Source: Victivallales bacterium (lineage in GTDB: Bacteria; Verrucomicrobiota; Lentisphaeria; Oligosphaerales; Lenti-02). Taken from it: a stretch of DNA of 10,586 bases. The DNA is taken from assembly GCA_018648945.1 (NCBI GenBank), contig JABGQJ010000225.1, positions 1 to 10,586 on the forward strand, read 5' to 3'. Below are positions 1 through 6,550 of this stretch, in pieces. The notes under the pieces were generated by a model. That model made no database searches. It saw only the letters and a program-made list of their open reading frames with translations, and was not told the origin of the DNA. The first letter of the stretch is position 1. Every line of letters starts with the position of its first letter. The position numbers and the translations under genes were made by a program.

Positions 1-2820
1 GGGGATCTCAAAACCAACAATGCGCCCCTGTTTGAGAAGGGGGGGCAGGAGCTTGGCTGCATCACCTTCGACCACATCTTGGACTGCGTCGAGACGCGCG
101 GGCAGATCACCGAGATCGCGGAACACCTTGGCCAGTTCCTCTGCGTTCCGGGCTCGGGTCTTCTCCGAACGACTCTGGCGGACGAGCTCGACGCGTTCGC
201 TGGCCCGGGGATCGAGCAGCTCGGCCATCTGATCGCTGTCCAGGATGCCCTGGAGGACCTGGCGGTGCAGGCGCAGCAGGTGGGCGCGGCGCGCCCGGCC
301 CATCTCATGGCCGCTGCGGTACAGATCGCGGATCAGGAGCGAATGGGAGAATGGCGAGGGAGACTCAGACTCGCGGTACTGGACCTTGATGCCCTCTGTC
401 GCCAGTTGGTCGAGTAGCTGCCGCAGGCCGGGGAGATCGAGAGAATCGGCCAGGAAGGCGCGACGCACCTCGCGCAGCACGGGGTGCTCCGTCTGACTCC
501 GGGCGGCTTCGTGCAGTTCTTCGGCCCGGTAGGATTGCAGCCAGAGCGGGGTGCGTTTGCCATCCTTGCCACGCAGAACTTGCAGGGAGGTAACCGCCAC
601 GCTGCGGAACGGCACGCCGCCGGTGTCTTCCTCGGCCAACTCGATCCGGTCCAGGGCATCAGGGGTGAGGCCAGCGATGAGCTCGTGGGGGTCAAGGCTG
701 CCAGCGGCCTTGGTCTGGTCCCGGCGCATGAGCAGCACGAGGTCGTTGGTGGCGGTCAGGGAGAAGGTCTGTTTGAGTCGGGTCTTGGCATCGGTGACCA
801 TGGCCTGCCCCCAGGTGCGGTTCAGGCGCTCGCCGAGAGGGCAGTGGAGGATCAGGTTCTCGCGACCCAGCTCATCCCGCCATGCTTCTGCCAGGAACTC
901 GTGTTCGCTCGGCACACAGTCGGCCGCCAGACGCTGTTCGCGGACATACTCGATGACGGCGGTGGCGGCATTGGTGTCAAGCTTGTAGGTGTCGCGGAGC
1001 CATTTGTGCAGGTCGGGATCGTCGAGCCGTTCGGCGACCATGGCGCGGAGCCGTCCCACGCCGCGCCCGACTTCCACCGAGCGCGACTCGATGGGCCCCG
1101 TCCACCAGGGCACGGTTGGGGTGGCGCCGGGGGCTTCCTCGACCAGCACGCGGTTGCGGCGCTTGCCCAGCACACGCCAAGAGGAGCTGCCGAGGACGAA
1201 GATATCGCCCGTGCGCAGGGAATCGTCCACGAACTCCGACTGCACGCGCCCCACGCGCCGTTTGGTTTGTTCGATCACCACCTCGTACTCGGAGCTTTCG
1301 GCGATGGTGCCGACACACATACCCGTGATTTGCTTGGTGCTGCGGGCAGTGCTCACGCGACTGGTCACCCGATCCCAGAGCAGCAGGGCGCGAGGCGGAT
1401 GAGACATCTTCAGATCACACTCGCCCGCCATCATGCCCAGCACGCTGGCGTAGTCTTCCTCGGAGAGATCGCGATACGGATACGCATGGCGCACCAGGGC
1501 GAGCAGTTCGTCTGTGCCCCAGTCGTGCGACGCGACGCAGCCGGCGATCTGCTGGGTCAACACGTCCAGGCAGTTGCGGGGGATCTTGAGGTCGTCGATG
1601 CGACCATCGAGCATGTCGCGGCAGACCACGGCGGCCTCGAACAGTTCGTCTCGCTCGAAGACGAGGATGCGCCCCTTGCTGGTCCGGTCGAGCAAGTGGC
1701 CGGCGCGACCCACGCGTTGCAGACCGGCGGCAACGGACTTGGGCGATTCGAGTTGATAGACCAGATCGATGGCCCCCACATCGATGCCAAGTTCCAGGGA
1801 GGAGGTGGCGACCAAGGCGTCGAGTTCGCCTGCTTTGAGGCGGGCTTCGGCGTCGAGCCGTTCTTCCTTGGACATGGAACCGTGGTGGACGCCGATACGG
1901 ACGCCGTCCTCGGCCAGTTGGCGGAGATGCAGGGCTGTGCGTTCGGCCTTGTAGCGGCTGTTGCAGAAGATAAGGGTGGTGCGGTGGTCGCGGATCTCGC
2001 GCAGGAGCCGTTCGTAGGCGCTGGCCCAGAGCGCGGTGTGGCTGGCGGCGAGGAAGTCGGCCACCGGGGCGGCGACCTCCACATCCAGATCGCGGCGCGC
2101 TCCCGCATCGAGTATGGTGCAGGCACGCGGCGTGCCGTCGGCCTCGCAACCGGTGAGAAAGGCGGCAACCTCGTCGACGGGACTGGTAGTGGCCGAGCAG
2201 CCGATCCGCTGCAGGGGGTGGTCCAGCCGCCGTTGCAGGCGCTCCAGGCTGAGGGCGAGATGCGTCCCCCGCTTGTTGTCGCACATGGCGTGGATTTCAT
2301 CGACAATCACTGTACGGATTGTCGTTAGGGCAGGAGCGATGCGTTTGGAGCTGAGTAGCAGGTAGAGCGATTCGGGGGTGGTGATGAGAATGTGCGGCGG
2401 CTTGCGGATCATGCGTTGCCGCTCGTTCTGCGGGGTGTCCCCGCTGCGCACGGCCACGCGGATGCCGTCGATGGCTTTGCCACCGAGCTGCTGGATCTCG
2501 GCCAGCGGCGCGAGCAGGTTACGCTCAATGTCGTTGCCCAGGGCCTTGAGCGGCGTGATGTAGAGGGTCTGGACACCGTCCAACAGCTCGCCTGCCAATG
2601 CTTGCTGGCAGAGGCGGTCGATGCTGCTCAGGAATGCCGCGAGGGTCTTGCCCGATCCGGTCGGGGCAATCAGCAGGGCGCTGGCGTGGCTGCCGATGAC
2701 GGGCCACGCCTGATGTTGGATAGGGGAGGGAGCGGCAAACCGTCCCCGGAACCAGTCGGCAACGCATGGACAGAACCCCGCCAGAACATCTGCCGTGGGT
2801 TGGTCTGGGGTTCTGGGCAT
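1..2820 (-). CDS. lhr: Long Lhr-type ATP-dependent helicase, 3' end outside the window
   Basis: Lhr proteins are superfamily 2 ATP-dependent 3'-5' nucleic-acid helicases linked to DNA repair. The reading frame is open for 940 codons without a stop and runs off the left edge. Visible motifs: Walker A PTGSGKT with K58; motif II DEIH at 174-177; motif III SAT at 209-211; motif VI QRVGRAGH at 368-375. Roughly, RecA1 is about 20-230 and RecA2 about 235-400, followed by winged-helix and Lhr-core regions. The protein continues beyond the usual Lhr-core length, and a PSPF segment near residue 820 resembles the C-terminal extension of the long (about 1400-1500 aa) Lhr group. The ATG at 2820 is the first possible in-frame start, because a TAG lies three codons upstream. 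Its Shine-Dalgarno sequence is weak. It has no evident functional link with the sugar genes. The family call is very secure; the long-form call is likely. Confidence 0.95.
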   Translation of the reverse strand, partial: MPRTPDQPTADVLAGFCPCVADWFRGRFAAPSPIQHQAWPVIGSHASALLIAPTGSGKTLAAFLSSIDRLCQQALAGELLDGVQTLYITPLKALGNDIERNLLAPLAEIQQLGGKAIDGIRVAVRSGDTPQNERQRMIRKPPHILITTPESLYLLLSSKRIAPALTTIRTVIVDEIHAMCDNKRGTHLALSLERLQRRLDHPLQRIGCSATTSPVDEVAAFLTGCEADGTPRACTILDAGARRDLDVEVAAPVADFLAASHTALWASAYERLLREIRDHRTTLIFCNSRYKAERTALHLRQLAEDGVRIGVHHGSMSKEERLDAEARLKAGELDALVATSSLELGIDVGAIDLVYQLESPKSVAAGLQRVGRAGHLLDRTSKGRILVFERDELFEAAVVCRDMLDGRIDDLKIPRNCLDVLTQQIAGCVASHDWGTDELLALVRHAYPYRDLSEEDYASVLGMMAGECDLKMSHPPRALLLWDRVTSRVSTARSTKQITGMCVGTIAESSEYEVVIEQTKRRVGRVQSEFVDDSLRTGDIFVLGSSSWRVLGKRRNRVLVEEAPGATPTVPWWTGPIESRSVEVGRGVGRLRAMVAERLDDPDLHKWLRDTYKLDTNAATAVIEYVREQRLAADCVPSEHEFLAEAWRDELGRENLILHCPLGERLNRTWGQAMVTDAKTRLKQTFSLTATNDLVLLMRRDQTKAAGSLDPHELIAGLTPDALDRIELAEEDTGGVPFRSVAVTSLQVLRGKDGKRTPLWLQSYRAEELHEAARSQTEHPVLREVRRAFLADSLDLPGLRQLLDQLATEGIKVQYRESESPSPFSHSLLIRDLYRSGHEMGRARRAHLLRLHRQVLQGILDSDQMAELLDPRASERVELVRQSRSEKTRARNAEELAKVFRDLGDLPARLDAVQDVVEGDAAKLLPPLLKQGRIVGFEIP

Positions 2821-2846
2821 GATGTGCTAGCCATCGGGAAGAGGAA

Positions 2847-2977
2847 CTACGAAACACGCGGAACACGCGAAAGGGGGAGGGAGAAGGGGAGGGAAGGGAG
2901 CAAGGCTGGGGATCGCGTCCCTCCGGGGCCTTGTTTCCTCTCCTCCTCTTCTTTCGCGACTTTTGCGTGTTCCGTAG
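2847..2977. repeat. Large imperfect inverted repeat between isomerase and helicase genes
   Basis: The outer arms 2847-2874 and 2950-2977 match as inverted copies with a few mismatches; both carry CTACG, AACACGC and CGCGAAAG blocks. The pairing continues inward through a purine-rich left part and pyrimidine-rich right part to a perfect inner stem, CAAGGC at 2901-2906 with GCCTTG at 2928-2933. The left arm also holds two tandem AACACGCG units (2853-2860 and 2862-2869). The element occupies most of the 164 bases between two minus-strand genes. It could form a long stem in the RNA downstream of the isomerase gene or in the helicase leader. There is no T-run after it, so it is not a classical intrinsic terminator. 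A dispersed palindromic or REP-like element is an alternative; that is inference. Confidence 0.75.
2873..2898 (+). other. Predicted G-quadruplex motif in purine-rich tract
   Basis: Five runs of three or more G lie within 26 bases (2873-2877, 2879-2881, 2886-2889, 2891-2893, 2896-2898), separated by loops of 1 to 4 bases, all purine. This satisfies the usual G3+N1-7 quadruplex rule. The G-rich strand is the plus strand, which is the template strand for the helicase gene beginning at 2820. It sits inside the left arm of the inverted repeat. Whether it folds in vivo cannot be told from sequence. Confidence 0.6.
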
Positions 2978-2984
2978 CTGAGAA

Positions 2985-3791
2985 TCAGGATTTGAACAGC
3001 TCCCGGAGGAAGTCGTTGGCGGCTTGGGTATCGACCATGGCGTCGGGTTCCCGCTCGGGGGGGCAGTCGGAGATTTCGACCATGAACATGCCCTGGTACT
3101 CCACTTCGAGCAGGGCGTCGCGGGTGGCGATCCAGTCGATGGTGCCCTTGCCTGGCGGCAGGTGGTCGTCCCGTTTCCCGAAGTTGTCCTGCATGTGGGT
3201 GGTGGCGAGACGATGGCCCATCAGGCGGATGGCTTCGGCGGGCGTCATGCCATGCAGGGCTGCATGGCCGGTGTCGATGTTGAAACCAACTGCGGGTAAC
3301 GCGAGGGAGTCCACGGTCTCGATCAGGAACTCAAGATCAGCGCGGGGGGCGCAGTTCTCGATGGCAAGGGTGATTCCGACCTTCTCAGCGGCGGGAGCGA
3401 GGTCGCGGAGGGTCTGGCCCAACGCCTCACGGCGTCCGATGGGTTCGCCGCCCGCAGCGTGGAGGACCATGACCGAAACGCCCAACCGCGCGGCTCCGGC
3501 CAGGCTGTCGTGTAGCTTGGGCAGGGCTTCGGCCACCTGAGCTGGGTTGCCGGGAAGGGGGACCCAGGAGTGCGCGCTCCAGGGGGTGAGTCCCAGATCG
3601 GCGCAGACGCCATTCAGGACGGTCTGTACCTCGGGTGCCAAATGTTGGAAGTGACTGAACTCGCAGCCGTCGAGGCCGCAAGCACGCACGATTTCCAGGG
3701 ACTTGCGGTGCGCATCGAGGTCGAAGACATTGCCTTCGCGGGGCAGACGCCCATGGGGATACAGGGTGTTGCAGCCGAAGCGGAAGCTCAT
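2985..3791 (-). CDS. Sugar phosphate isomerase/epimerase-like TIM barrel (xylose isomerase-like)
   Basis: This 268-aa cytoplasmic protein belongs to the xylose-isomerase-like / AP endonuclease 2 TIM-barrel superfamily, whose members isomerise, epimerise or eliminate sugars and inositols with a divalent metal. Candidate metal or catalytic residues sit at the expected strand ends: E145 (AIENC), D173 and H176 (NIDTGH), H199 (TTHMQD), H210 (DDH) and E239 (MVEIS). The length is normal for the family and there is no signal peptide. The ATG at 3791 is preceded by AGGAG with a 7-base gap. It lies 133 bases downstream of the GH4 gene on the same strand and may be co-transcribed, although a hairpin lies between them. 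The substrate cannot be read from sequence; hexulose, keto-sugar or inosose enzymes are all possible. Confidence 0.88.
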   Translation of the reverse strand: MSFRFGCNTLYPHGRLPREGNVFDLDAHRKSLEIVRACGLDGCEFSHFQHLAPEVQTVLNGVCADLGLTPWSAHSWVPLPGNPAQVAEALPKLHDSLAGAARLGVSVMVLHAAGGEPIGRREALGQTLRDLAPAAEKVGITLAIENCAPRADLEFLIETVDSLALPAVGFNIDTGHAALHGMTPAEAIRLMGHRLATTHMQDNFGKRDDHLPPGKGTIDWIATRDALLEVEYQGMFMVEISDCPPEREPDAMVDTQAANDFLRELFKS

Positions 3792-3879
3792 AGCTCGTCT
3801 CCTGAGTAGGTGATGGGGACCACGCGCTCAATGTAGGCCCAAGAGAGGACAAAGGAAACCGCTCGTAGGAGCAGAAACC

Positions 3880-3909
3880 TGCCCTCGCGCAGGGCTCTGC
3901 GCGAGGGCA
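3880..3909 (-). terminator. Perfect 13-bp hairpin after the GH4 gene
   Basis: TGCCCTCGCGCAG (3880-3892) and CTGCGCGAGGGCA (3897-3909) are exact reverse complements around a 4-base GGCT loop. The stem is very GC-rich and begins 15 bases beyond the GH4 stop codon at 3925-3927. No U-run follows on the minus strand (the next bases read GGTTTCTG), so it may be an attenuating or RNA-stabilising stem between GH4 and isomerase rather than a full terminator. A small GCTC/GAGC hairpin at 3861-3872 follows it. Confidence 0.65.
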
Positions 3910-3924
3910 CTGGTCCCGGGCGGA

Positions 3925-5433
3925 TTACTTGGCGGCGGGGCGTTGCTTGGCCTTGTCGGCTTCGCCGGCCTGGCTGTCGGCCGCCGCCTTGTTGGCCGCC
4001 ATCTCCTCGACGGTCTTGGTGTGAAGGCGGGCGGCGCCTTGGTAGCCCTCGTTGGTGGCGATGAGATCCCCACTGGCGAGACGTTCCTTGGCGGCGGCGA
4101 TGGCGTCGCCGTACTGGGGAAGCCATTCGGCCTGGGAGACGAGCATTTCGTCGGTCATCTGCCAGATCTCGGGGGGGTTGCAGACGGCCCCGGTGAGGGG
4201 ATCGAGCATCATGGCCTGGCGGAGCAGGACATCATCGCCGCTGACGGCGGCATGGACGGCAAGACGCTGGACGTTGATGGAGACATTGCAGACGGCGGCG
4301 CAGCCCATGGGCAGATCGCCGACGCGGGGGATGTTCACGCCGTTATAGTCCACGTAGCCGGGGACTTCCACGATGGCGTCGTCGGGCAGGTTCGAGATGC
4401 AGCCGTTGTTGACTACGTTGAAGTGCCCGCGGTAGACACGCCCGGTTTCCAGTCCCTCGATGATGTAGGAACCATGCTCGTGTCCGCGCTTGTCGGGACC
4501 GATCTCCTGGGGTGGCTTGGCCATCCATTGTGGGAATTCGGTGCGGAACCAGGTGCGGCCCTCGGTGCAGACGCGGAGGTAGCCCCCGGTCTCGCCGTTG
4601 ATCCAGCTGCCCAGGTCGATCCAATCGTTGATTTCGTCCGCCCGCTTGCGGTACCAGGGCACGTACTCGCTGAGGTGCCCGTTGGATTCGGTGCTGTAGT
4701 AGCCGAAGCGCTTGAGCATGTCGATGCGGACCTTCTCGGTCTTGCTGAGCGTCTCGTGCTTCTCGTAGGCCTCCAGCAGTTTGCCGGTGAGGTCCTCGCC
4801 CTTGTGCTTGATCGAGACGTACCAGGTCTGGTGGTTGATGCCCGCGCAGATGATGTCCACCTCGTCTTTATTGAGGCCGAGGACGTTGGCAATCTGGGCG
4901 TGACCGCCCATGACGCCATGGCAGAGGCCGAGGGTGGGAACGCCGCCAAAGTGGTTGGCCGCCCAGGTGAGCATCGCGTTCGGGTTGCCGTAGTTGAGCA
5001 TCATGGCTCCGGCCGCGCCCACTTCGTGGATGTCGCGGCAGATGTCGAGAATGTAGGGGATGCCGCGCTGGCCATACATGATGCCCCCCGCGCAGAGGGT
5101 GTCGCCGACGCACTGGTCCACGCCGTACTTCAGCGGGATGTCCACATCGGTCTGGAAGGCGTCAAGGCCGCCGACGCGGGCCACGTTGATGACGTACTTG
5201 GCACCGGTGATCGCCTCGCGTTGGTCGAGGGTCTTGCTGAGCTTGACCTGATCCAGGCCGGCCGCCTCGATGTCGCGCTTCGCGAGCTGGTAGACCATGT
5301 CCACGTTGCGCTCGCTGATGTCCATGTAGGCGATCTCCAGGTCGGCGAATTCCGCGACCCCCAGAAGATCCGTGGTGAGTTTGCGGGTGAACCCGACGCT
5401 TCCGGCCCCGATGAAGGCGATCTTGAACGACAT
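3925..5433 (-). CDS. GH4 family glycosidase (alpha-galactosidase/alpha-glucosidase-like), NAD+ and metal dependent
   Basis: Family 4 glycosidases hydrolyse glycosides by transient oxidation at C3 with NAD+, followed by elimination and addition of water; they need Mn2+ or a similar metal and act in the cytoplasm. The protein opens with a Rossmann NAD-binding motif (IAFIGAGSVGF, about residues 5-15). It has an NYGNPNAM block at 147-154, the metal-site cysteine C171 in LCHGV, and H201 in AGINHQTW. The STESNGHLSEYVPWY segment (247-261) resembles MelA-type alpha-galactosidases. Its 502 aa is slightly longer than usual because of a charged, Ala/Lys-rich tail (about 480-502). The ATG at 5433 is chosen because AAGGAG precedes it by 7 bases and the Rossmann strand starts at once; an upstream ATG at 5487 would add 18 unrelated residues. 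It is transcribed divergently from the AraC gene. Bond and sugar specificity remain uncertain. Confidence 0.93.
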   Translation of the reverse strand: MSFKIAFIGAGSVGFTRKLTTDLLGVAEFADLEIAYMDISERNVDMVYQLAKRDIEAAGLDQVKLSKTLDQREAITGAKYVINVARVGGLDAFQTDVDIPLKYGVDQCVGDTLCAGGIMYGQRGIPYILDICRDIHEVGAAGAMMLNYGNPNAMLTWAANHFGGVPTLGLCHGVMGGHAQIANVLGLNKDEVDIICAGINHQTWYVSIKHKGEDLTGKLLEAYEKHETLSKTEKVRIDMLKRFGYYSTESNGHLSEYVPWYRKRADEINDWIDLGSWINGETGGYLRVCTEGRTWFRTEFPQWMAKPPQEIGPDKRGHEHGSYIIEGLETGRVYRGHFNVVNNGCISNLPDDAIVEVPGYVDYNGVNIPRVGDLPMGCAAVCNVSINVQRLAVHAAVSGDDVLLRQAMMLDPLTGAVCNPPEIWQMTDEMLVSQAEWLPQYGDAIAAAKERLASGDLIATNEGYQGAARLHTKTVEEMAANKAAADSQAGEADKAKQRPAAK

Positions 5434-5560
5434 GGTGAGTCTCCTTGGCGAGCTTCGGTTTGTCCAGTTCCTGGGAATAGGTAACATTGTGCGGTAACTT
5501 TAGACGTCGCAAAGCACCACAGAAACCGAAGATTCGTGCTAAAAAGGGGAAAATTGTGCG
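5434..5560. promoter_or_regulatory. Divergent control region between GH4 and AraC genes
   Basis: These 127 bases separate two divergently read genes and must hold promoters for both. Seen directly: GGTAAC repeated at 5480-5485 and 5493-5498 (13 bases start to start); ATTGTGCG repeated at 5486-5493 and 5553-5560; and a dyad AGCAC (5513-5517) / GTGCT (5536-5540). It is locally richer in A+T than the genes. Short direct repeats fit AraC-family half-sites, but no convincing -35/-10 pair could be assigned for either direction, and which repeats matter is inference. Confidence 0.6.
5441..5446 (-). promoter_or_regulatory. Ribosome binding site deciding the GH4 start
   Basis: Read on the minus strand this is AAGGAG, ending 7 bases before the ATG at 5433. 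It supports the 502-residue start over the ATG at 5487. Confidence 0.85.
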
Positions 5561-6439
5561 ATGACGGATGTCTCCCCGTTGCGCGCCCGTCTTCTGGTTG
5601 GTGGTTGGCGGCAGCAATCGCTGGTGTTTCCTCGGCGCGGCGGTCGCTTGCACGCCATGCTGACGAGTTGTGGAGTCCAGGAAGCCGCGGCTCCGGACTA
5701 CGACTGGGATGGCCGGAACCGAGGGCGGGCGGAGTTGGTGGTGTTCCAGTACTCGCTGGCGGGTTGCGGGTTGCTGACCTGGGACGGGGAGGACCGACTG
5801 GTGCCGCCGGGAAGTGCCATGCTGGTCCGGGTTCCGCACGATCACCGCTACCGGGTGGCACCGCAGGCCGGACACTGGCAGTTCCTCTACATCTGTGCTG
5901 TGGGGCGCGAGGTCCTGCGCGCGACGGGCCGGATCCACGAGACCTGTGGCCCAATCCTCCAATTGGCCACCGATGGTCCCGCTTTGACGGTGGCGACGGA
6001 GATCGTGGAGAGCGGGTGCTCGGGGCAACTGACCTCTCCCTTCCGGGCCTCCGGGTTGGCCTACTCGCTGGTCATGTCCGTGCTGGACGAGATCGGGGGT
6101 GTCTCGTTGGAAGTCCCGGCTCGCCGTCTGACTCAGGCCGCTGCCGCATACTGCCGTGAACACCTTGCCGACCCGATTTCCGTACAGACGCTGGCCCGGC
6201 TCTGCGGTTTGAGCCAGTGGCATTTCTCCCGGCTCTTCAAGACCGAGCATGGGTTGGCACCGGCCGCGTTCGTCCAGATGGAACGCGTGCGGGAGGCCGT
6301 GCGCCTGCTCCAGGATACGGATGTCCCGCTCAAGGTGATCGCGGCTCAGTGCGGGTTCCTCGATGCGAACTACCTCGGCAAGGTGTTCAGCCGCCACATG
6401 GGCGTTTCCCCCGGCGCATTCCGGCGCAGCGGGGTGTGA
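5561..6439 (+). CDS. AraC-family transcriptional regulator
   Basis: This 292-aa cytoplasmic DNA-binding protein has the two-part AraC layout. Residues about 20-130 look like an AraC-type cupin ligand-binding domain, with a VPPGSAMLVRVP strand and an H/D-rich turn (PHDHRY) at 92-97. The C-terminal domain (about 190-290) has two helix-turn-helix units. The first is around 206-228 (ISVQTLARLCGLSQWHFSRLF); the second is around 255-278, with the family signature FSRHMGVSPGAFRR at the end. The ATG at 5561 has AGGGGA about 10 bases upstream. It is divergent from the GH4 gene and upstream of a second sugar isomerase, which is the classic position for a local sugar-responsive activator. The inducer is unknown. 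Family call very sure; targets inferred from context. Confidence 0.94.
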   Translation: MTDVSPLRARLLVGGWRQQSLVFPRRGGRLHAMLTSCGVQEAAAPDYDWDGRNRGRAELVVFQYSLAGCGLLTWDGEDRLVPPGSAMLVRVPHDHRYRVAPQAGHWQFLYICAVGREVLRATGRIHETCGPILQLATDGPALTVATEIVESGCSGQLTSPFRASGLAYSLVMSVLDEIGGVSLEVPARRLTQAAAAYCREHLADPISVQTLARLCGLSQWHFSRLFKTEHGLAPAAFVQMERVREAVRLLQDTDVPLKVIAAQCGFLDANYLGKVFSRHMGVSPGAFRRSGV

Positions 6440-6461
6440 GTGTGGAATCGCCTCGGGCCGG

Positions 6462-6491
6462 GTGACTTTCGCCGCCTCCGTGCTCTATTAT
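6462..6491 (+). promoter_or_regulatory. Candidate sigma-70-type promoter for the second isomerase
   Basis: GTGACT (6462-6467, 4 of 6 matches to TTGACA) and TATTAT (6486-6491, 5 of 6 matches to TATAAT) are separated by 18 bases in the gap after the AraC gene. The hexamers are decent for a GC-rich genome, and the position, about 60 bases before the isomerase start, is sensible. Start-site data are lacking. Confidence 0.5.
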
Positions 6492-6493
6492 AG

Positions 6494-6521
6494 GGCTGAC
6501 GGGAACGCTGCGAAGTCAGCC
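6494..6521. promoter_or_regulatory. 7-bp dyad just after the candidate -10 box
   Basis: GGCTGAC (6494-6500) and GTCAGCC (6515-6521) are perfect inverted copies around a 14-base spacer, with starts 21 bases apart, i.e. two turns of the helix. The dyad begins only 3 bases past the TATTAT box, so it covers the likely transcription start. It could be an operator for a repressor or a leader RNA hairpin; sequence cannot separate these. Confidence 0.5.
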
Positions 6522-6537
6522 GGCAAACACATCACAT

Positions 6538-6541
6538 GGAG
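6538..6541 (+). promoter_or_regulatory. Ribosome binding site deciding the second isomerase start
   Basis: GGAG lies 9 bases before the ATG at 6551. It overlaps the alternative ATG at 6536, which has no comparable site of its own, so the 263-residue start is preferred. Confidence 0.65.
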
Positions 6542-6550
6542 CGTGAACCG

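Noticed and set aside
484..2328. Long plus-strand open frame (614 codons) opposite the helicase gene
   Set aside because: It lies antisense to a frame with all helicase motifs; its Gly/Ala/His/Val-rich product resembles no protein, as is usual for shadow frames in GC-rich DNA.
2847..2977. A CRISPR-like or tandem repeat array in the purine-rich gap
   Set aside because: There are only two short tandem units and an inverted layout, with no regular spacers or cas genes.
2392..3540. Plus-strand open frame (382 codons) across the inverted repeat
   Set aside because: It crosses from the helicase antisense strand through the palindrome into the isomerase antisense strand, with no domain and abrupt changes in composition.
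3943..5484. Long plus-strand open frame (513 codons) opposite the GH4 gene
   Set aside because: It is exactly antisense to a clear GH4 enzyme; its repetitive Val/Asp/Ala/His composition follows from the codon use of the opposite strand.
5434..5487. Upstream ATG that would lengthen the GH4 protein by 18 residues
   Set aside because: The added residues do not belong to the Rossmann fold, and the strong AAGGAG site points to the ATG at 5433.
5162..6397. Minus-strand open frame (411 codons) across the divergent region
   Set aside because: It would overlap both the AraC gene and the GH4 gene in wrong frames; both of those have strong domain signatures.
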